Assembly: GCF_037975245.1 (NCBI RefSeq)
Contig: NC_092563.1
Span: 480,001 to 544,000, forward strand
Length of the DNA stretch: 64,000 nucleotides
Direction: 5' to 3'
DNA from: Apostichopus japonicus
Taxonomy: Eukaryota > Echinodermata > Holothuroidea > Aspidochirotida > Stichopodidae
Each line of letters opens with the position of its first letter. The first letter of the stretch is position 1. This document shows, in pieces, positions 28,563-40,110 of the stretch. Under the pieces are notes generated by a model. The model did no database searches, was not told the origin of the DNA, and was given only the letters and a program-made list of their open reading frames with translations. The position numbers and the translations under genes are program-made.

Positions 28563-29775
28563 CGGGAATTACAAACGCTTCCAATGCAATCCGCTTGTCA
28601 TTTTTTTTCTTTTTTTTTTCTTTCTTAATGGTCACTACACATTTCAGAAAGTCCAGGAGTCGTACCAATTATACGATTTTGACACGCGACGTCGTCACTC
28701 CAGCGTCAAAAAAAACCTAATTCAGTACATGACCTTCGGAGCCAAGTAGCCGTAGGGATACGTAAAACCCATCCCCTCACCCACCCCCACTGTTCCAACT
28801 CATATCAAAGTCAAATGTCACACGGCATAGGCTTCCCTGAAGTTTGTTCCCCGCCCCATCCCCCTTTCACTGCCTCTTAAAGTAGCATACACTTAACATC
28901 ATTTTGCGTTGAACTTCACACAATATGCAGTGGTCACCGTACAATATATATAACTGAAAATATACTGCTTCTTTAATTGTGTGTCAACACTCGCTAATAT
29001 CAAGAGCAGAGTCAAATCGGTTAAAACCACATCGTGAGGTCTTATACAGTCTGGTTATATTGAGGGGCACAAATAATTATATTACATAGCTTGGTTATAT
29101 AATAAACATAATTATTGCACACACAAACACAAAATCGTCTGTTTTAATTGAAGGCATTAAAGGTGGCATACTTCTATTAGAGTTTGTATCAATCCGCCCG
29201 AGTGTTCTCCTATCTCAGGAAATGTGCCAAAAAGCAACAGGGGAACCCCTATTTAATATATTCAATCAGAATCTGTTTTGTTTTTGGATGTTGAAGAGCA
29301 TGAATGGAAGTACATGTGGTGCAAACATTGGGTCAATTGAGGCATAGTTAGGTCACTTTAGACCTCTCCGGATCAGCGTACGAAAATTGTTTACTACTGA
29401 GTAAAGACTTTTGTTTACAAGTGACGAAAACATCAGGCTCTCAGAGCAAAGAACTACATGGTCATAATACGGACAATTGATTTTGCCATGAACGGCAAAC
29501 TTGTCAGCTATCCAGTGATGTGTAGCGTTTAGCTAGTGAGAACTTTTATCTCGACTTATAGAGACCACATTATTTTATGTTTTAGACAATACCATGGGGC
29601 ATTTAATAGGCGTATATGATACCTTAAAGGATATATTGAAAAACCCAATCACCATCTTTAGCTAATATAACAGAGATCTTTGTGGAGTACAACTGCCCCA
29701 AACAGCTGATAAAAAATTGTTACGTTTGGTAGATATCATATTGCCGTGTCTGATATCTGCTATTTTGTTATTCTG

Positions 29776-29783
29776 TGACGTCA
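29776..29783. promoter_or_regulatory. Full CRE palindrome TGACGTCA
   Basis: Exact CREB/ATF consensus within the CpG-normal domain. Confidence 0.35.
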
Positions 29784-30059
29784 TAATGCCGCGATGATCT
29801 GAAACTAGGTTTACTTTCTCTTTGCGTCTCTTTTCACGTTTCAAAGGTCAAACTTGACATTAAAGTCACTGCCATCACTACAAGGTCATGTTGATGTAAA
29901 CATTTCATTGTTGTAGATTGAGCATTTGCAAAAACCAATCTGCATTTAACAGAAAATAAACACATGAGGCTCGATGATGTCATATTTAGACTTGATCAAG
30001 TCTTCAGCCTAGTGCGTGAAGGAACATTGTATGTATGGATGTATGTATGTATGTGTGTA

Positions 30060-30262
30060 TGTGTGTACGTATTTTAGATCCTCCTGTAAGCAGGAACTCG
30101 CGAACAAGCCTCTTTGGCTTATCAAAGCCGCAAGCTGACCGAAGTCAGTCTCTTACATTCATATTTAACGTCCATGATTATGAATTGTCAATTGTCAACA
30201 ACTCTGTAACTGGACGACATACATTAATTTTGGAGTGACTCGAACCGGGGACCTTATATCAC
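30060..30262 (-). mobile_element. Probable tRNA-like interspersed repeat
   Basis: On the - strand GGTTCGAGTC (30246-30237) matches a pol III B-box. The adjoining 180 bp contain short self-complementary pieces and end next to a TATG/TGTG microsatellite (about 30028-30070). No matching A-box was found at the right spacing, so the family is uncertain. Confidence 0.35.
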
Positions 30263-33208
30263 TATATCTTTAAGAGTAAATCTTGTTCTGATTTTTATTC
30301 TTCTGAATTCTTCTCCTTTTTTAGTCTGAATTCTTCTGCGGAAGTTTTCTTCTGTTATTTTATTAATTGATGTATGTTTCAAGTGACATTCTAAGTGTAT
30401 TTATATAGGCAGTCATGTTTAATTTCGTGGTCAATATTATTACGGTTAGTAAGAGGAATTGCATGAGGAAATTAAACCTGTCACTTGTATACCTGCAGTC
30501 AAGAGCTTATAATTAAACATTTTCCAAGGTAATGTAAAGGATATTGTTCATTAACCAGGTCTGTGTCCTCCAACAGACAAAATAAACAAAGCCGCAGAGA
30601 GAATACAAATATAAGAAGGGGTACCAAGAATTATGTGATGACCCTCGATAAACCACTTATATGCATGGTCTTCATATTTGAAGCTGTCTTTTGAGAGGAT
30701 ACTAAAACATATATGGATACGCCTCAGTGTATATAACATGTAGCTTTCTTCTTCTTATATTACTATACCCCCCCCCACACTCCATATGCACACCCCCATG
30801 CGACCATGCCAACCCACCACCCCCACGCACCCACCACCTCTTTTCTATTTATTTTCCTCAAGAGAAGAGCCAGATATGGAACAGTAGTAGTCTTGGAACG
30901 AAATGGGAAGTCACTTGCATATACACCCCGGGCCCCACCCCACACCCCCCCCCCCCCATTCATTCTTCTTTCCACTTTCGAGACGGTCAAGTTTCACATA
31001 CCGTAAATCACATGTCAATTTAGTGACTGTCAAACCCAGAATGTAAATCCCAAGGAAACTTCCCTCGTCGAAACTGATAACCGAATATACGTCGTCGGAA
31101 TTGTTCGAGGTCAAGAACGAAAATAGAAGCCGTTCGACGGTTTCATTTGATATAGCATTAGATACTACATAAAATGATACAATGGTATGGATCTTTGTGT
31201 CAAAGTACGTTCAACCCATGGATACTATGCGCCTTACATGTATCTTAATTGCTTAGCTAAACGGCTATAATTACTTTTAAGTCTAATTTTTAAAGATATG
31301 CGAATACTTAATATGCATTTTGTCAACCAGGTGTCAACTTTTGACTGGTTCAACAACCTGTACCAATATAGGGCAGTAAACTATTCTTAACTAATCTTGA
31401 AAAATCAATTAAGTTGACAAACTATATAAATATATAGGGCCCATTTTAGGGGATTTAATAGAAAAAGTGGACGGAAAAAATATGCTGCAGTTTGCTGAGA
31501 GAGGGGAAGTATGGTATACCTCATATTGTTCAGACGATATATGTCAATCTATATGTCAATAACGCAGGTTATAGGCCTCACACCTGTAGAAACTTGGACG
31601 AGAAAAAAGATATGAATGTTGTGACGTAAACGAAAACTTACGTTCGTTGAATATTTAGAGGGGAATTATATCAATTTAGATGGAACATCCTCAAACTGAT
31701 GTTACGATTGCAGTTTAAATTTGTGTGTACATTAGATATGAAACAAACAATGAAAGTATACCGAAGTAGAGCATATATAGCGAAAAAAGTGCGCAACGAC
31801 GTATACTTATTGCGGTGAAGGGGGGGGGGGGCGTATTTCAACCCCTCATAATAAAATCTATGGAACTTAGTCCACATCTTCCTCCTCCCTTTCTGGCAGA
31901 CAGAATATTGCAAACAAATATATATGAATATGTCAAATGTGTGCACATGCGGTACAACCAAAATAATTGAAAGTTCTTCAATTGAAATTAAAAGTTGCAG
32001 ATATAGGCACTTGTTTTGCGTCAAAGCTCCCTCCATTTTATCATAATTTCTCATAACGAAGTCTGCCCCACCCCCGTAGACCTATTCCCTGGATGATATA
32101 TTATCTAAGCCCCCCCCCCCCTCCGGCCTTCATCACTCAATACAAAACTAGTGGCTGAAGCCCTGTTTTAGAAAGTACAATCGCAGAATTGCTACTCTCA
32201 CACGGTCTTATTGTTCCTATATTGTACCGGAGTATCCCTCCCTTCCTCTGTAAATGGTGGCACTCTTAAATGACTCTTTGACGCACAGTTCACTCCCGTA
32301 AGTCATTCTAATTCGTGTTACATCTATCGAGTTCTATGGAGTTTGCATGATTTTTTTTTGTATCCAATCCTCGGGCAGCGACTCTTATATGTACCGACAC
32401 TCTGGAAAAAAATTGTAAATATTACATCTTATAATTAAATGTTACCGGTACCTTATGGCTCAAACTTCATGACGATTATACGTGCGCAGTGTCCATCTTA
32501 CGGAAAGCCGAACGTTAAAATATAGAATGGGGTGCCAAGTGTTATATGGGAATGTTAAGCGGCATATATGCATTTACAGTATTATATTTACGACGTACAC
32601 TTGAGCGCGAGGCGCAGCTTCGCTCTCCTTTTGATCTATATACGCTTTATAGTGGACATTGCATTAAAAGTGTTAGTTTGAAAAATTAGCAGAATCATTT
32701 TGTTTGAAAATCAAAGTATATTTCAGCTTTGACAACGTAATGACGGAGACACTAATGATAAATATTTCTATATATTATTATGCTGTCGCACAGACGACAT
32801 AAGAGCAAATGGAACAGGAAGTGAGAATTGCACAAGAAGCACGATTAGACTTGGCGATTGTCATTGAACTCTCACAATGATCCTAGTTTTGTTCCACAAT
32901 CCATGGCGGAAGGGATTTGTATAAAGCACACAGATTCACAACTACAAAGCGTTTATTAGTAATATATGTTAGTTTATTGGTGATAATGCCTCTCGGCGTT
33001 TTGCATTTAACCATGATTGAGCAGTTTCAGGTTCTTTCAAGAAAATCGAGTACCGCATGCACAAACTCATCCTCAAGATGTCACGATCAAAGGTCCGAAG
33101 GAAGGGACGGCTGTTCGAAATCCTATCAATTGGATATTATAACGCTGTAGTTTTATAGGCATTAGACGGTAGAATGTGGCTTTGTGGATTAAGTTCATAC
33201 CAACAGTG

Positions 33209-33299
33209 TGCCTTGATTGAGTGGGTAGTGAGTAGTGGAATGCCTTGATTGAGTGGGTATAGTAAGTGGTGGAATGCCTTGATTGAGTGGGTAGTGACA
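33209..33299. repeat. Three-copy 32-34-bp repeat
   Basis: TGCCTTGATTGAGTGGGTA occurs at 33209, 33241 and 33275 with variable AGTGGTGGAA-like spacers. Confidence 0.9.
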
Positions 33300-34369
33300 A
33301 AGTTTCTGAAAACCTATATAAAGGCTGCACGCCTACCAGTTGACAGTTAAACACAGCGGGCTATGCAAGAATTCATGTTCACTCGAGATAACATTTCAGG
33401 GAGGGGGTGGGTCTTAAGATACACTATTGGTTGGTTCTTCTGCATACATTCTTTATGTTTACATTTTCTTTTACATCATCGTCACACAAAGAGATTATAC
33501 TCGCGAGTTCTGGGATTTCGCTAAGTGAAAATATTGCCAGTTTAAGTGGGTTAACATAGGAAGGAAAACTATAAATTAAGACTTATTGTGTTTATTTATA
33601 TTTATTTAGTATTTACTACTTTATTTCGATTGATTCATTTGTATTCGGTTTCGGCAGTTGTCGTTATTAAGCAACACGGATTACACCACTGAGTTCTATA
33701 ATTTACGCCAATGTACTGTTAGGCCTAAGTATCGTCTTTTTGGTTTATCCTTCCTCACATTTCTTATATATAAATTATCACTTCTCACTGATGTATATTC
33801 CAGTCTGCTGTGTAATACATACAAGTTATATTTCATCGGAAGTGAGCGGTATTATAATCGGCTGAACTTATACGGTATTGTCTCTCCTCGATAGCGGTCG
33901 CAAAATGGATTATAAATTCCTTCCAGGAAGTGACGTAAACAAGACGTTATAACTACAATCACATGTATACTTCATCGTAGGCTATACGTATAACCTGTAT
34001 TACGTATTTTGCATGATACGGAAGTAGTTCACTGGAATCCCCGGACGTAGGCATATATAGGGATGCTTTTCATAAATCCTGTTGCCCTGTTTCGAAGAAT
34101 TCAGATCAAATTTAACGATAAAGAAGAAAATAGAAGAATTTTTTTTTTTCAAGTTACATAGTGATTCCCTTTCCTATATTGGGTAAATTTGATGTTCCGG
34201 TGGTAGTAGCTGTTTTAATTGTTCCAAAGATAACCGAACATGTTAACTCCATACTTCATGGAACGCCCTGAATAGATACGAACAGATGAATTATTAATGT
34301 TTGATGCATGGAACCATGGAGTTAGAAGAGTCTCCGTGCATGGAACTTACAACGCTTCAGCAAACTGTG

Positions 34370-34377
34370 TGACGTCA
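34370..34377. promoter_or_regulatory. Full CRE palindrome TGACGTCA
   Basis: Exact CREB/ATF consensus, followed at once by the palindrome ATCGAT-like sequence (TCATCGATCATG). Confidence 0.35.
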
Positions 34378-34619
34378 TCGATCATGCACCGAATATTTCT
34401 TTAGTTGTTTCATATGTAATTAAATTATAGAATCAACTGTTAGATAACAAAACGAAAGCTTTAGAGGGATTTGTTCTTCTTCGCCATTATATGACATCAC
34501 ATGCATGCCGGCAGATCTCCGATAGTCGGATCCGTTTCCTCAATAATTTATCCAGCACAAATTTCATTTATTCATATTTATTCATGTTGAATTATACATA
34601 GGAAATCATTGGATACTTT

Positions 34620-34750
34620 GGGGTTTTTTGGGGGTTTTTTTTTCTCTTTCCTGCCTAATTGTATATCTATTCCGTATGTTTTCAAATGATATATATTTAA
34701 TGTACAAATGAAATAAAGTTGACATAAAAAAAACATAATAATAATAATTT
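34620..34750 (+). mobile_element. Possible 3' tail of a retroposon
   Basis: A T-rich segment leads to GAAATAAAGTTGACAT, then an A-run and an AATAAT microsatellite. An AATAAA signal followed by an A-rich/simple-repeat tail is typical of a truncated LINE 3' end. No reverse-transcriptase coding remains nearby. Confidence 0.3.
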
Positions 34751-36022
34751 AAGTTCAAACAACAAACCAACGTTGAAATTTGTTTTGCTATATAGATGCT
34801 TTTCAGAGTTGTCCGACACTAACATATTTAAAGCTTGTCTACTCTCACTCGAAAGCGACAGCATGTATAGTGTATTGAGAGGTGGGGAAATGAATAGAGG
34901 AAAGAACGAGTAGGGATGACATTGTTCCCACTCCATGACACCTTCCCTCTCCGGTATCAACAATTGATACTCCGGACGAGGATCTTGCGAAAATGTATTA
35001 ATCTTTAAAATATCCTTGTATTGATCTTTGCTTATGAATTATGGAAAGTGATTAACTGTGTATATTCATGCACGCTCTGATATACTCAATATGGTCACAT
35101 GGTCACTGATCGAACATCAGTACCGCACTGATTAAGTTACCGTATCACATCATATGAGTGATGCATGTGTCATCTGTGAACTCGCTGGTCCTGGCTGCGT
35201 CGTGTCGGCACCCGTCGTCACCCGTGTTGCCCCGCATAACTTCCAGCTCTGCCATTTTAGCGATAATTAAAATCAAACCATCGCCCAGTCTCTGCATGTA
35301 TAATAATCTTAGAGGTCTTAATTCCTGTTTATAAGAAATAACTTTGAAGATATCATAAAGCTTGTGCCATCGCATTAACATTTCTTTTCTTCTGTTTTCA
35401 AATATTTTCATTCATTTTGTATTTCTTGGATTCATTCAGACCAAGTGACGCCATTTGTATGTTCAACATGCACATGGAACATTAAGTACTCTGCATTAGA
35501 AACCTACAAGCAACCTACAGGAAAGACATTTGAAACCCAACCATGTTTAGCATGCTAACATTTGAGGCCAATGTCGATGATCTGATGACTGAAGTCCGGA
35601 TAAATTTGGCGAGGAGGAGGTGAGTTAAAAAGTAAGAAAAACACATGTTGGTGACCTGATACAGAGGGATGGGAGGGATAAGTTTTAGATGACTGGGTCA
35701 TTGGATGAAGTTAGTTTTTCAATACTCGAACATGAACAAATATTGACGTTCAAGAATGATATTCATATGACATTTGATTAATTTTCTAAACCATTTTCGT
35801 ATCTTCTATTCGATCGAGGGAGAAAAGTTGAGTTTTTGGGAAGCCTAAATGACGATGGGGATAGCCTATAGAGTCTTCGCTTCCACTAATACAACTACCG
35901 AAAAAAATTCTAGCATAGTGTTTGAACGTTAGTTATAGAAGAGGGAATTCTAAGGTTAAGGCACTTGCTTGAATCATTCGTCATATGTATTTTTGACATA
36001 TACAAGGCTGTGTTCCTTCCTG

Positions 36023-36030
36023 TGACGTCA
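36023..36030. promoter_or_regulatory. Full CRE palindrome TGACGTCA
   Basis: Exact CREB/ATF consensus, 4 kb upstream of the PSMG2 start. Confidence 0.35.
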
Positions 36031-36832
36031 GGTCCTTGCAGCATGCAGCAAAATTACAAAATTTATCGATCACATGACTACTACAGCCAACATCCTGTCG
36101 CTAGTGCAACCTGACACGTTTCCGCACTTGTAACCAATATTCCATTGCCTTAAACAGGAATAAGTATGTTTGGTTTTGTTTTAAATTATAATCCAACATT
36201 AACACTAAGAGGCATATTGCCATGCGGCGATGACATGCACCTCATACATGAGGGGACTTATTATGTATAACAATAACATAAGTTTGACGAGAGAAGCAAA
36301 AGGTTAAGAGAAGAAACTTCAGTCTCAATATTACAGTGGCCTTTATTTTATATATTTACTATTTTTTACGTTGGGTCTTCAGAATATTTAGAGAATATGG
36401 TCATGGCATTGATTTGAAATTCAATTATGGGTCCTGTAATTATTATAAGAAAGCAATAGTGTTTCACACCAAAACATTTGAAATTAGTGAGTTGTGAGAC
36501 TTTTCTATCAACTCTGATCTATTTTTACGATAAGTAAACTTTTAGACTTACATATTCGAACGAAATCATGAAGCAGGGATTACATCGATTGAGCCTCCTC
36601 CTCCCCCATGCCCTCCCTCAAGGCCCAAGCACCCGACCTCCCGACCAAACCGCCCATTTAGGGTTTGAGACTATGTCAACATCTCAACGTCACCCTAAAG
36701 CCTCCGTACAAGCTAACTGCTCACGCGGTATCGTTTTCTGCAAGGAGGAGTCTCATCAGACGTCCCCGGTCCATGGAGGTACCGATATTTTCGCGTCCTA
36801 TTCGCATGAACTTATTAATCGGGTATAATAGC

Positions 36833-37083
36833 CGATAAACCCTTTTTCTTATAATCAAGAGCTATCACCGATAAACTAAAATTTTCAATGAAATTAACAA
36901 GTTATTTCGATCAATCGCGGATTATCGACCGGTACACCTTTGTTGATATTTCAATTTCAAGTTTATTTGATAATCTCAGGTTTTCCGGGACCGCAAATTC
37001 CAGATTATCGATTAACAACCCTTCCTTTTTTTCTTGTCTTTTTTCTTTTGTTTTGTCGATAAAGTTGGTTTATCTTTTGATAA
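36833..37083. promoter_or_regulatory. Cluster of CGATAA sites
   Basis: CGATAA occurs at 36833, 36869 and 37057 on the + strand and at 36922 and 37005 on the - strand; TGATAA occurs at 36968 and 37078. Such clustering suggests a homotypic binding-site array, GATA- or cut-like, or a decayed repeat. Confidence 0.3.
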
Positions 37084-38899
37084 TTTGCCATATAAGCTAT
37101 CGCCGTGACATCCCAAAAATGTTGCAGGGATTTCAAAAATACAAACATCCTGTGCGTTTTAAACCTTCTTTAGGTAGGTTGTTTATCCTTTACAACCGTC
37201 TCTATATACGAAAATAAAATAAAAATAACAGTTAATTGCTTATCTTTCAATATTATGAGACATGTACAACGCATGTCCCTTCAAGTAACAGTGTAAAATC
37301 TAACATCATTCCTATATGTGTTGCACACTTATTAAAGTTATATGATTTATATTTTGGAGCGAATTTATAATTATTCCTCCGTGTAATTTTATCGTGCACT
37401 AAAGCACATTAAGGGGAAATGACAAAAATTTCTTCTCGATTAAAAAGATATAAAAAGGTCAATTCGTGTTGTCAATTGAAGTGTTATCTCTCTATTTGAC
37501 GGAGTTCTCCAATAATTACAAGTGGTATGTTACAAATGACACGAGTCATAACTTACGTTATAACTCTCGACGAAATGTAACTTCAGTATCCGAAATGGTA
37601 AATCAATCACACAAACTCTAAACATTTTAATTTAACACATTCATATTAAACAGAAGTATTTCAACAAATGTCATATCAAGATTTTTCTGTCATAGACCTA
37701 TTTTTAGTAGCCTAAAGTTATCCAGTTTGTATCACAAGTTTTGACTTTCAAAGCGACATCTTAATTCGTACTAGGTACTAATCAAACAAGTATCGTTTAT
37801 TTTATTTAAATTGGACTTTATGCACGAGAAACATATCGCAATGTCTGAACAAATTAAACCATAAAATTTGTCATAAACCATATACACAACGAAGATACTT
37901 TCTGAACTCAATTCTTAGAAAGGAACTTCAGATCCATTTCAGTTTAAGTAAACTGGGACATCGTTTCGGTTTTCGTGATCCGACAGTTTGTATTTTAAAA
38001 GTTGTATATAATCGAGGTGACAAATACTATTTATAGTTATTACCCAGATAACCATAATATGTATATGCAACCCTGTTTTCATTTACTATGTTTAACGTTC
38101 AATATCTGAAATTTGCACCTTGTATCTATATACCATGCAACGTATACAGCTTGTTGGGGAAAGTGCATAGGGGCCCCCCAAGGTAAAATGGTTCACAAAG
38201 TCAAGAGGTTTTCTTGTTGCACGTTTAAACAAGACATTTTAAACTTTCTATTTTGGGGTTGTGCTCGCAAAGCTTGAAAGGAGGAGGGGGCTGGAAGGAA
38301 GCATACGGTGACCTTTCATTTGATTGCAATCCGGACACGTTCGACTTACTCGAGATAAAATATTAAAATTAGATATATTTTGGATTAAGGATATTTCTAG
38401 GACGTCCATACCTTTGTTTGTTTTAAAAGCAACTGAAGTAGAGTACAGTGATTTGAACACTACGGCGTATATTAGGGAGAGAAGTTTGCTTGGTAAGAGT
38501 TCTTAGTCCATATAGAGCTGACATGATAGCGGAAAAATGAAACGTGGCAGATAAACAAATGTAACTTCAGGTTGAGAACGAAATCTAGAAATATGATACC
38601 TTGCTTCATTCAAGTCAGCTGAATGCGCCTCTCTCGTTGAGAACCCTGAGCTGGAGACTACATTGTACATATCTAATAAGATGTATATGTGCACATGAAA
38701 CATTTATGAAGATATCGAATCAGTATATCCCTGGTCATGCTATGTTCTACTTTATCATGAAACTCGTTCAAATGCCTTTTATTTCCTTCCCATGACATCG
38801 AAATGTACGATGCAAGTTGAATAGTTGATGCTGTTTCCACTTCATAAAAACATGTGACTCAATACCTCATTCAAGGCCTTTAGCAAACTTTCCCTAGTA

Positions 38900-38938
38900 G
38901 ACACACACACACACACACACCCACACGCACCCACACAC
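38900..38938. repeat. (AC)n microsatellite
   Basis: ACACAC run interrupted by CCACACGCACCC. Confidence 0.9.
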
Positions 38939-39910
38939 AATAACATATATATTCGATGTACATGCTGACGGAAGCCTGTAGTTATTTTTCCGTAACAATT
39001 TGGCATAGAAAAACAAACAAAATTAAAATTAGTTTTATTTTATATTCTACAGTTATACATACTCTACAGTGTGTATGATTGATTTTGTCACGTTCGATGT
39101 ATTATATTTGATGAATCAAGTGTCCGGAAGTACCATTTACAATAATCACGGGGCATTAGCATATATGACACGGAGATCAAACTAAATCGATGTAATAATG
39201 TATTTAGCATTGCAATTTCATTGCATGGATAAATAATCAAGTGTTTATAGATACGTTTATGAATGTATAGGACCGCTATTCGTTATTTAGTTGGAAGTGT
39301 GTTACCAAGTAGACTGAAGCTTGAGAAGAGCTCTTATTCGCTCATAACTTCAACACTTAAGTAGAGACATGATTCAAAGAATTAATTTAGTTTTGATATG
39401 TCGTAATTAAAAAGAAAATATAACACGTGTCCTATAATGGTGAAACCTGACACTATTTGCTCTTATTTGTGGTAATTTAAAGACACGATTTTACTTTTTA
39501 TGTTTGATATATTGTGCATGGGAGAGGTGATGGTGGGAGGGGGGTATATCAAACATAGGCAAATCAATTTCTATTCATAAAGATAAATTGGATACCCCTC
39601 AACAGTAACGAAAAGATAACATGGGCCTATAGTCTTTTGGCCGCTCATAATTAATTAGAGATTTTGGCCGCTATAGATTGTTTACTTCAATAGAGCAATT
39701 GTTATGCCCTTAATGTGTGTTTTATATTTCCAGTTGCAAAACGTTGAATATGATGTATTTCTTCATATCTGGTGAGTTTATTGTGCTTGCAGTTAATACC
39801 TATATCTTGAGGAATGATTCAATTCAACAGAACTATCAAGCCCACCCAGAGCGTACTACAATTAACTTTATGTGACATCCAAAATGCGCGACCGCTATAT
39901 GCAAGAAGTG

Positions 39911-39918
39911 ATGGCGGT
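39911..39918 (+). promoter_or_regulatory. YY1-like site upstream of PSMG2
   Basis: AGTGATGGCGGTAT contains the ATGGCGG core of YY1, often found at the start of housekeeping transcripts. It is about 140 bp before the PSMG2 start codon. A motif of this length can occur by chance. Confidence 0.3.
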
Positions 39919-40053
39919 ATATAGACACTGGTTATTTCCAGGGACGTAACAAGCAAGAGAAGCCTTGCTTCACGCAAGTTATAACGTATGTGCTACCTGT
40001 TTCTCTACAAACTATTAATTCATTGTTAATTTTAATTTTGTGCTTTTGCCAAA

Positions 40054-40110
40054 ATGTTCCACTCTATCGGCGACAAAAGCCCCAATTGGAATGGTTGGAA
40101 ACTAGTACTG
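40054..40110 (+). CDS. PSMG2: PSMG2 coding exon 1
   Basis: Nineteen codons starting ATG TTC, ending in phase 0 at donor GTAATG. The peptide (MFHSIGDKSP, then NWNGWKLVL) aligns without gaps to the 19-residue human exon-1 peptide. This decides the start codon. No AG acceptor lies in the roughly 55 bases just upstream, so the exon continues 5' as untranslated leader. Confidence 0.9.

Larger units (their letters stand above)
27029..40053. other. CpG-normal intergenic domain between two outward-facing first exons
   Basis: A sample (38221-38820) has 19 CpG in 600 bp, against 2-4 per 600 bp in flanking samples. I recognise no protein-coding gene in it. It holds a hAT-type MITE, a tRNA-like repeat fragment, a retroposon-like 3' tail, three TGACGTCA sites, a CGATAA cluster, poly-G/C tracts and short tandem repeats. 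Both transcription starts must lie near its edges. Confidence 0.6.

Noticed and set aside
31671-32054. 127-codon frame on the - strand
   Set aside because: AT-rich chance frame containing a proline run from a poly-G/C tract; no domain.
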